Shown here in pieces: positions 1 through 4,477 of a stretch of 5,067 nt of DNA. The stretch is taken from the NCBI GenBank assembly GCA_016929985.1, contig JAFGIH010000184.1, positions 1 to 5,067 of the forward strand, read 5' to 3'. This stretch comes from Thermoleophilia bacterium (lineage in GTDB: Bacteria; Actinomycetota; Thermoleophilia; RBG-16-64-13). The notes under the pieces were generated by a model, which saw only the letters and a program-made list of their open reading frames with translations, was not told the origin of the DNA and made no database searches. A program made the position numbers and the translations under genes. How positions within the stretch are numbered: the first letter of the stretch is position 1; every line of letters starts with the position of its first letter.

Positions 1-107
1 ACCTCGGTGCCGGTCAGGGCGATGCCGGCCTCCAACGTCTCCTCGATGAAGTAGTCGTGGAAGGCCTTCTTGTTCTGGGCGATGAGCTTGGTGCCGGTGG
101 GTTTCAT
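1..107 (-). CDS. smpB: SsrA-binding protein SmpB, N-terminal part (runs off window start)
   Basis: SmpB binds the tRNA-like domain of tmRNA (SsrA) and brings it to stalled ribosomes for trans-translation in the cytoplasm. Only 35 codons plus two bases are inside the window. The translation starts [14 protein letters not shown], continues [14 protein letters not shown] and ends IALTGTEV. This is the conserved opening of the SmpB fold, with the family's N-(R/K)-K-A-x-H-D-Y-x-I-E-E-T-x-E-A-G-I-x-L-x-G-T-E-V pattern; the rest (about 115-120 residues in typical members) lies outside. The ATG at 107-105 fits the usual start a few residues before the conserved block. No Shine-Dalgarno sequence precedes it, but a TATAAT box does, at 122-117. 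The gene is divergent from the lipoprotein gene at 220. The ssrA gene, often nearby, is not in the window. Identification is confident; the start is likely. Confidence 0.95.
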   Translation of the reverse strand, partial: MKPTGTKLIAQNKKAFHDYFIEETLEAGIALTGTE

Positions 108-116
108 GGTCTGGCG

Positions 117-122
117 ATTATA
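117..122 (-). promoter_or_regulatory. -10 box of smpB promoter (TATAAT), probably leaderless
   Basis: Read on the minus strand, positions 122-117 are a perfect TATAAT. Nine bases (CGCCAGACC) separate it from the smpB ATG, so a transcript starting about 7 nt after the box would have a leader of only a few bases. No -35 hexamer resembling TTGACA is seen at 16-18 bp spacing (the region is GGGGCT-like). The lack of a Shine-Dalgarno sequence agrees with a leaderless mRNA. That is inferred from spacing, not shown. Confidence 0.6.
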
Positions 123-151
123 GCCGACGCCGAGTGCGGAGCCCCGGTTAC

Positions 152-180
152 TTGAGCCGTATTGGAGAACGCCCGATACA
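152..180 (+). promoter_or_regulatory. Possible promoter of the Kelch lipoprotein gene
   Basis: TTGAGC at 152-157 and GATACA at 175-180 are separated by 17 bp and could be a weak -35/-10 pair about 40 bp before the ATG at 220. TACAGT at 177-182 is an alternative -10 with a 19-bp spacer. The -10 region lies within a small perfect palindrome, GATAC-A-GTATC (175-185), which could be a regulator site or chance. The match is modest. Confidence 0.25.
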
Positions 181-219
181 GTATCCGCGTGGTACGAGAC
201 CGGGAAACGGGGGGATCTC

Positions 220-1809
220 ATGGAACGGCGGTCGCGGCGGGGTCCGCGCACCAGGATGACGTGCTTCACCGCGACGGTGCTCATGTGCGCCGTCGGGATG
301 GTGACGATTCTGTCCGGGTGCGGGCACGGCACGGAGAGCAGCAACGTCACCCTGCCTCAAACACAGACGACCGCCGTTGAAGTCGCCACCACCGGAGCCT
401 GGGCGTCGAGTCTCTCGGAGGCTCCCCCGACCACGGACTTGGTCGACGAGCCCGGCCCCCGCCCCAACGCCGGCACGCCGCCCGCGCAGTGGGGCCAGTC
501 CATGGTCCACAGCCCCGCGACCGGCCGTGCCATCCTCTTCGGAGGCATCGGCCTAGATGACCTCCCCCTGAACGATACCTGGGCGTATGATCCCGCCGCC
601 AACACGTGGACCGGTCTCGATCCCGGCGGCACCGTGCCACCCGGCGGCTACGGCTCTGTCATCGTCTACGACCCGGTCGGCACGAGGGTGATCTTCTGGG
701 TCTCGGATGGGAGCGACGGGCAGAGCGAGATGTCTCCCGGCGGCACCTGGTCGTACGACCCTGTGGCCAACGCATGGGAGCGGCTTGCCACTTCGGGCGA
801 CCTCCCCGACTCGCGCGTCTACTGCTCTGTGGCCTACGACCCAATCGCCGCCAGGGTCATCCTCTTCGGTGGGTTCAGACAGGACGAATCCACTCTCGAC
901 GACACGTGGGCCTACGACCCGGCCGCTAACTCCTGGACGCAGCTCGACCCCGCGGGCGATCTGCCTCAAGCGCGCGCCGGCCACTGCATGGCTTGCGACC
1001 CCGTCGGTCGGAAGATGGTCGTGTTCGGCGGTTATGGTCTGGAAAAGAACTCCAACGACGCTTGGGCGTATGACCCTGCCGCCAACACCTGGACCGAGCT
1101 GCATCCTGAGGGCGACACTCCCATCCCACGTTACGGTCACACCATGGTCTACGAGCCCGTTGGGAGGAGGATGATCCTCTTCGGAGGGTTTGACGATGGC
1201 CAAGGTCTACCGCTTAACGACACCTGGGCCTATGATCCGGCCGCCAATTCCTGGACGCAGCTCGATCCCGCGGGCGATCTGCCCGAAGCACGCGTGGCCC
1301 ACTCCATGGTGTACGACCCAGTCGGCCGGAGGATGGTCCTGTTCGGCGGCATGGGTCCCGGCGATTGCCTCGATGACACCTGGGCGTACGATCCGGCTGC
1401 GAACACGTGGACCAGATTGTCGAACTCCGCAGCGCCTTCCACACTCCATTCGGGAGGGGCAGCCGTTGGCTCTGCCGAGGACGCAATAGCCAAGTCGCTC
1501 ATCCGCATCGCGATGAGCTTGATCGAGTCGGCCTTCGTCGATCTGCAGACGTTCGACCCCACCGTCATGACCACGGATGTGCTGGCCTCCATCGAGTCCT
1601 CGATCACGTGGATCGTATCGGGCGGCACCGTCGCGGTTACCGCGCCGACGGCCAGAGCGGTCGCGGACGCGGTCGAGTACTCGGGGACGGCCGCCACCTA
1701 CACGATGGGCACAGTGTCGGACTCAGGGACGACCTTCGGCGTGGCGGTCGACACAAGGCCGGGCGGCGGCAACACCTACTACATCGATGGAGTGGCCCAA
1801 GCCTGGTAG
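220..1809 (+). CDS. Kelch-repeat lipoprotein with C-terminal pilin-like domain
   Basis: A 529-residue protein probably anchored by lipid on the outer face of the cytoplasmic membrane. Residues 1-13 are basic, 14-31 hydrophobic, and LSGC (31-34) is a lipobox, with Cys34 the predicted lipidated residue. A Thr/Pro-rich linker follows to about 90. Residues 92-400 hold six Kelch-type units, each with an FGG strand and a W-A-Y-D-P...N-x-W edge: FGG at 107, 216, 269, 321 and 376 and WxYDP at 121, 177, 230, 282, 336 and 388. Unit 2 has lost FGG. Six units suit a single closed beta-propeller, a fold that usually binds proteins or glycans; no catalytic residues are evident. Residues 418-529 differ: an amphipathic helix ([17 protein letters not shown]), then a strand-rich part ending [12 protein letters not shown], resembling the globular region of type IV pilins without the prepilin leader. 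ATG 220 follows a G-rich stretch (209-214); Met13 (256) is an alternative start that keeps the signal peptide. The ligand is unknown. Confidence 0.85.
   Translation: MERRSRRGPRTRMTCFTATVLMCAVGMVTILSGCGHGTESSNVTLPQTQTTAVEVATTGAWASSLSEAPPTTDLVDEPGPRPNAGTPPAQWGQSMVHSPATGRAILFGGIGLDDLPLNDTWAYDPAANTWTGLDPGGTVPPGGYGSVIVYDPVGTRVIFWVSDGSDGQSEMSPGGTWSYDPVANAWERLATSGDLPDSRVYCSVAYDPIAARVILFGGFRQDESTLDDTWAYDPAANSWTQLDPAGDLPQARAGHCMACDPVGRKMVVFGGYGLEKNSNDAWAYDPAANTWTELHPEGDTPIPRYGHTMVYEPVGRRMILFGGFDDGQGLPLNDTWAYDPAANSWTQLDPAGDLPEARVAHSMVYDPVGRRMVLFGGMGPGDCLDDTWAYDPAANTWTRLSNSAAPSTLHSGGAAVGSAEDAIAKSLIRIAMSLIESAFVDLQTFDPTVMTTDVLASIESSITWIVSGGTVAVTAPTARAVADAVEYSGTAATYTMGTVSDSGTTFGVAVDTRPGGGNTYYIDGVAQAW
493..1419 (+). 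repeat. Six tandem Kelch-type units within the lipoprotein gene
   Basis: The coding repeat has a period of about 53 codons (roughly 159 bp). The consensus unit reads [17 protein letters not shown], a variable loop, then [22 protein letters not shown]. Units begin near residues 92, 144, 200, 253, 305 and 359. Units 3 and 5 are the closest pair: residues 228-249 and 334-355 are identical over 22 positions. Unit 2 is the most divergent, with FGG replaced by an F-W-V-S-D-G-type loop. Confidence 0.85.
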
Positions 1810-1813
1810 GAGA

Positions 1814-2020
1814 GACGTCCTGGCCGACTTCTTCGCCGGTGACCCGGAAGCGTTCGAGGCCTTTCAACGGGCGAGTTCCCTTGCCATCAACGCGGTCGTA
1901 GTCGGCGAGTTGCTCGCGGGATTCTCGGGGAGCAGCCGTTCGGGTGAGAACAGGCGCCTGCTCGCCCGCTTCATGGCCAACCCCAGAGTCGACGTGCTCC
2001 TCACCGGGCCCGACACCGCC
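1814..2020 (+). pseudogene. VapC-like PIN-domain toxin fragment, truncated at both ends
   Basis: PIN-domain toxins of VapBC systems are metal-dependent RNases with acidic active sites. In the frame starting at 1814 about 69 codons read like the first half of such a toxin: DVLADFFAGDPEAFEAFQRA, then AINAVVVGELLAGFSG, then RSGENRRLLARFMANPRVDV and LLTGPDT. The Glu of GELLAGF (codon 1907-1909) is a conserved acidic position. Missing are the N-terminal strand with the first active-site Asp (usually in an LDTN string), any start codon or ribosome site, and the C-terminal half with the later acidic residues. Family members usually have 125-145 residues. The frame stays open beyond 2020 only as unrelated sequence; RPLP (2045-2056) and ND (2066-2071) might be scraps of the family's RPIPxND motif, but this is doubtful. 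No VapB antitoxin is present. The fragment starts within eight bases of the lipoprotein stop, so a recombination junction probably lies at 1807-1816. It cannot encode an active toxin. Confidence 0.7.
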
Positions 2021-2275
2021 CCTGCCGTAGAGCGGTCCGGCGACCGTCCGTTACCCCATCAGGTCAATGATCAGTCTGCCCTCTTCGACACGCCAACCGT
2101 ACGTCTCCAGAGGTCTCTCAGCCGGTCCTCCAGCGACGGTCCTATCCGGCCTGAAGTCGCTCTGCCCAGAGGCACATGTGAACAGCCCCGGCGAGGAGCC
2201 ATCGAGTGTTCCGACATAGCCTCTCCAGCAGAGCAGGGCCGGGAAGGCCGGGGCGCGAGGGGTGGGGTTGGAGTT
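2021..2275. other. Gene-free stretch between PIN fragment and mcp hairpin; possible decayed minus-strand tail
   Basis: No complete gene is supported here. On the minus strand a frame with no start codon runs from about 2222 down to a TAA at 2053-2051. It reads protein-like near its end (LETYGWRVEEGRL then IIDLMG), which could be the tail of a lost gene. I do not recognise the family, and its GC bias at third positions is only moderate. It overlaps the doubtful extension of the PIN fragment, so at most one is real. The segment at 2221-2275 is G-rich on the plus strand and shows nothing definable. Confidence 0.3.
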
Positions 2276-2303
2276 GCCCCGCCCGTCACCCGACGGGCGG
2301 GGC
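2276..2303 (-). terminator. GC-rich hairpin downstream of mcp, probable terminator
   Basis: A perfect 12-bp stem (GCCCCGCCCGTC at 2276-2287 pairing with GACGGGCGGGGC at 2292-2303) closes a 4-nt loop, ACCC. It lies 28 bp beyond the mcp stop. Neither side has a run of T after the stem, so it is not a textbook intrinsic terminator. Its stability and place at the end of a gene favour termination or 3'-end protection. It could also block transcription arriving from the plus-strand lipoprotein gene, since the stem is symmetric. Confidence 0.65.
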
Positions 2304-2331
2304 CGGCTGTTCCACGTACCAGTGGTCCTGT

Positions 2332-3795
2332 CTACGCCACGGCCTTGGCGTCGACGAGGCGTTTGAGCCGCACGGAGAGTTCCTGCAGCTGCCTCACTTC
2401 CTGCTCGACCTGACGCGTACCCGCGACCGACTGGGTCATGGCCTGGGTGATGCTGTCGATGGCCTGGCTTATCTGTTCCATGCCGGCCAGCTGCTGACGG
2501 CTGGACGCAGAAATCTGCACCGCGGCCTCGGCTGCCTCGTTGGCGGTCGCGGCCACTCCCTGAGCGGCCTCGCCCGTCTCCACAGACTGCTGTCTGGCGG
2601 CCTCGATGGCCTGCTGGCTCTGCCCGGCCGCCTCCACTGCGCGGCTGCCCGCCTTCTGAATCTCGCCGAGGATCATCCGCACTTGAGTGACGGCTTGCTT
2701 GGACTGCTCCGCCAGGCTCTTGACTTCCTGCGCCACCACGGTGAAGCCCTTGCCGTGCTCCCCGGCCTTGGCGGCCTCGATGGAGGCGTTGACAGAGAGC
2801 AGGTTCGATTGCTCGGCGATGTCGTTCACGGTACTGATGATGTCTCCCACCGCCTCCGTCTGCTCGCTCAGGCGCCTGATGGTTTCGGCAACCACGGTCA
2901 TCTCCGCCTGCATCCGCTCGATGCCGCCAACGGTCCCGTCCACCGCGCCCCGTCCGGCATCCGCAAGCTCCGCTAGACCCTGCGAGCTATCGGCGACCTG
3001 TGTCGCCTTCTCGTGTGCAAGCTGGGCCGTCTGCTTGACCTCTTCGACGGTGGCGGTGGTCTCAGTGGTCGAGGTTGCCGTCTGCGCGGCCCCTGCCGCC
3101 ACCTGGGCGGCAACCGCCAACAGCTCGCTTGCTGTGCTGCTGAGGCTGGTCGTGGCGTCCCGCAACTGCCGGGCGATACTCCGGCTGATGAAGACACTGA
3201 GCACCACAGCCAAGGCCACGCCGACACACCCTACGACGAGCAGCACCACCAGCATGGTAGTGGAGAGGCCGTCCATGCGCTCGTGCTCGGCCGCTTCGAG
3301 GGCCTCTTCCTTGTCGAGGTAGGCGGTCGCCGCGGCGTGGATGCCCTGCGCCGTCGGGATGACCTCCGCAGCCACCTTAGCCCACGCAGCTTCCCCATCC
3401 GTGGCAGCCAGCGCGATGGAATCGTCGATGGCCTTGTAGTACTGATCCAGGGAGGTTCTCACGGCCGCGATCACGGTCCGTTGTTCCTGGTCTCCCCCGT
3501 CCAGCGACTCCGCAGTGTCGAGGACCTGCTTGGTCGAGTTGTAGATCTCATCCACCTTCGCTTTGAGATCCGCACTCATCGCCGGAATGCCGATGGCGGA
3601 CAGGCCATAGGCCCCCATCCTCGACTCGCCCTCGATAATCTGATGCGCAGCCGTCAACTGCGCCGTCGTGTTACCGGTGTATTCCTCGAAACCAGACTGG
3701 AAGTAGAGCACCGCGCCTAGGCCCACCCCCAGCAGCGCGAGCCCGAACACGACCAGACCCGCGTAGCCCAATACGATTCGTCGCACAACAGTCAT
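2332..3795 (-). CDS. Methyl-accepting chemotaxis protein
   Basis: A 487-residue membrane receptor that should control the CheA kinase through CheW. Visible parts are: TM1 at about 7-32; an extracytoplasmic, mostly helical sensor at 33-178, like four-helix-bundle MCP domains in size; TM2 at about 179-203; and a long cytoplasmic coiled coil at 210-480. The signalling tip at 327-365 is canonical (IAEQSNLLSVNASIEAAKAG, then EHGKGFTVVAQEVKSLAEQS). Candidate methylation sites are Glu251/Glu252 (ATVEEVKQT) and Glu440/Gln441 (AGMEQISQA). After TM2 the chain passes from SRSIARQLRDATTSL straight into the coiled coil, so a full HAMP domain of about 50 residues is absent or very reduced. The C-terminus (VDAKAVA) has no CheR/CheB-binding pentapeptide. 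ATG at 3795-3793 has GAGGGAG (3808-3802) six bases upstream, which fixes the start. It is convergent with the lipoprotein gene and closed by the hairpin at 2276-2303. No other che genes are visible, and the ligand is unknown. Confidence 0.95.
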   Translation of the reverse strand: MTVVRRIVLGYAGLVVFGLALLGVGLGAVLYFQSGFEEYTGNTTAQLTAAHQIIEGESRMGAYGLSAIGIPAMSADLKAKVDEIYNSTKQVLDTAESLDGGDQEQRTVIAAVRTSLDQYYKAIDDSIALAATDGEAAWAKVAAEVIPTAQGIHAAATAYLDKEEALEAAEHERMDGLSTTMLVVLLVVGCVGVALAVVLSVFISRSIARQLRDATTSLSSTASELLAVAAQVAAGAAQTATSTTETTATVEEVKQTAQLAHEKATQVADSSQGLAELADAGRGAVDGTVGGIERMQAEMTVVAETIRRLSEQTEAVGDIISTVNDIAEQSNLLSVNASIEAAKAGEHGKGFTVVAQEVKSLAEQSKQAVTQVRMILGEIQKAGSRAVEAAGQSQQAIEAARQQSVETGEAAQGVAATANEAAEAAVQISASSRQQLAGMEQISQAIDSITQAMTQSVAGTRQVEQEVRQLQELSVRLKRLVDAKAVA

Positions 3796-3996
3796 TTATG
3801 ACTCCCTCGTGATGCACCATTCCGACCCCCTATCTCTACGAGCCGGCCCCAATGAACACGTTCTCCGAGGTGCTCGCTACCCTCGCTACCTCGACTCCCG
3901 GCTCGACGACTCGGTAAGTACCTGCCTTGCTTGGGCTCTGTTCTTGGTTCCAGGCAGCTTCCGTCCACACGCGGAATACGAAGGCGCTGAGCGCAC

Positions 3997-4013
3997 GCGT
4001 GATCCCATCACGC
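3997..4013. repeat. Perfect inverted repeat GCGTGAT-CCC-ATCACGC
   Basis: Two 7-bp arms are separated by 3 bp and form a 17-bp near-symmetric site in non-coding DNA, about 200 bp upstream of the mcp start. The size suits a dimeric regulator's operator, or the loop could form a small hairpin in RNA. There is no adjacent T run and no promoter boxes, so its role is undetermined. Confidence 0.5.
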
Positions 4014-4053
4014 CTGCTGGAATCCCGGCGCAGAACCGCCGGTTTGAAGCTGC

Positions 4054-4074
4054 GCGCCGCCTCGTCGGCGGCGC
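4054..4074. repeat. GC-rich hairpin, 8-bp stem
   Basis: GCGCCGCC (4054-4061) pairs perfectly with GGCGGCGC (4067-4074) around a 5-nt loop, TCGTC. It lies in the gene-free stretch, with no T run on either side. It may be a relic of a terminator or just high-GC symmetry. Confidence 0.4.
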
Positions 4075-4182
4075 ACCATCCGTGAGTATCGGCACAATGG
4101 CTTTCCGGCTTTAGGGCCGCCGGACACCAGGGCGTCCTCGTTTCCGCCGGTGAAACGCCGTCCCCACGCATGGCCTGCTCCC

Positions 4183-4277
4183 TGGGCCTACGACCCGGCT
4201 GCCAACGTGTGGACGATGTTGGCCAACCCCGCAATGCGATGATCGCGATCGACTCCGCTTTCGCGGGCCTGAGGTAG
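4183..4277 (+). pseudogene. Remnant of a second Kelch / pilin-like gene
   Basis: Two adjoining pieces match the lipoprotein at 220-1809, in the same order but in different frames. The first, in the frame at 4183, reads [17 protein letters not shown] and stops at TGA 4240-4242. It matches the last Kelch edge (residues 388-402), and by eye the DNA agrees at about 42 of 56 positions with 1380-1435. The second, in the frame at 4230, reads RNAMIAIDSAFAGLR and stops at TAG 4275-4277. It matches the start of the pilin-like helix ([13 protein letters not shown], residues 430-442). About 29 codons that separate the two parts in the intact gene are missing. Nothing Kelch-like precedes Trp at 4183, and the strand-rich pilin part is absent after 4277. 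It has no start or ribosome site and cannot be functional. Confidence 0.65.
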
Positions 4278-4420
4278 TCGTCGATATAGTGTTCGCGGCG
4301 GAGGCGTCCCAGCGGGCGCGGTGTCTGAGAGACTCTGCCGCTAGCCCGATCTCCCGGCCCCCTACTGCCTGCTCCACCTCAGGCGGATTCTCGGTCGGAA
4401 AACGACAACCGCACCGGGCC
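4278..4420. other. Non-coding stretch before the tetR promoter
   Basis: No gene, RNA or notable repeat is supported in this stretch. Beyond the remnant's stop the sequence shows no further Kelch or pilin similarity in any frame. Confidence 0.4.
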
Positions 4421-4448
4421 TTGACTAATGACCAGCGGTCATTATACT
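4421..4448 (+). promoter_or_regulatory. sigma70-type promoter of the tetR gene
   Basis: TTGACT (4421-4426) and TATACT (4443-4448) match the -35 and -10 consensus at five of six positions each, with a 16-bp spacer. Transcription should start near 4455, giving a leader of about 20-25 nt that includes GGAGG (4469-4473). It is the best promoter in the window. Two palindromes overlap the spacer, the -10 box and the start point, so it is probably shut off by the regulator it expresses. Confidence 0.8.
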
Positions 4449-4463
4449 ACTGACCAGTAGTCA
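4426..4463. promoter_or_regulatory. Two tandem palindromic operators, probable TetR autoregulation sites
   Basis: Operator 1 (4426-4444) is TAATGACC-AGC-GGTCATTA, with perfect 8-bp arms, and fills the promoter spacer. Operator 2 contains ACTACTG-AC-CAGTAGT (4446-4461), with perfect 7-bp arms, and covers the downstream edge of the -10 box and the start point. Both share a 13-bp core, TGACCAGCGGTCA (4429-4441) and TGACCAGTAGTCA (4451-4463), identical at 11 of 13 positions and spaced 22 bp, about two helical turns. Outer TGACTA (4422-4427) and TAGTCA (4458-4463) are also inverted copies. Short palindromes over the promoter of a tetR gene are typical of autorepression; binding here is inferred. 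Confidence 0.75.
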
Positions 4464-4477
4464 CTAATGGAGGAACG

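Larger units (their letters stand above)
3809..4182. other. Gene-free stretch upstream of mcp
   Basis: No convincing gene is seen on either strand. Open frames exist on both strands, but they are rich in Arg/Pro, resemble nothing I know and look like chance frames in GC-rich DNA. The minus-strand frame ending at 3836 has a protein-like last stretch (VEVARVASTSENVFIGAGS), so a lost gene upstream of mcp is possible. A 9-bp tandem duplication (CTCGCTACC, 3873-3890) and two perfect inverted repeats (listed separately) lie here. The mcp promoter should be at its left edge; no clear sigma70 or sigma28 (flagellar-type) boxes were found. Confidence 0.45.

Noticed and set aside
1..219. A tmRNA gene (ssrA) next to smpB
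   Set aside because: No tRNA-like ends or tag-coding frame are visible in the short divergent intergenic region; ssrA would have to lie outside the window.
1471..1809. The C-terminal part of the lipoprotein as a seventh Kelch blade
   Set aside because: It has no FGG, no WxYDP edge and no N-x-W. Its helix followed by strands is a different pattern, closer to a pilin body.
1577..2413. A long plus-strand frame (278 codons) overlapping the lipoprotein 3' end, the PIN fragment and the end of mcp
   Set aside because: Only 1814-2020 resembles a protein. The parts before and after are out-of-frame readings of the lipoprotein gene, non-coding DNA and the antisense of mcp, kept open by high GC.
2206..3720. 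Long plus-strand frames antisense to mcp
   Set aside because: They are complements of the mcp coding sequence. The minus strand has the complete receptor with its ribosome site, so these are codon-bias artefacts.
3809..4114. A 101-codon plus-strand frame upstream of mcp
   Set aside because: It starts inside the likely leader and promoter zone of mcp, has no ribosome site, resembles nothing known and has an irregular composition.
3796..4180. A possible cyclic-di-GMP or other riboswitch upstream of the chemotaxis gene
   Set aside because: The region was read on both strands for the GEMM-type conserved core (GCAAA ... GACGCAAAG) and none was found; the hairpins present do not match a known aptamer.
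3836..4234. A 132-codon minus-strand frame ending just before mcp
   Set aside because: The last 20 residues look protein-like, but the rest is low-quality Arg/Pro/Trp-rich sequence that runs antisense through the Kelch remnant, with no ribosome site. At best it is the tail of a lost gene.
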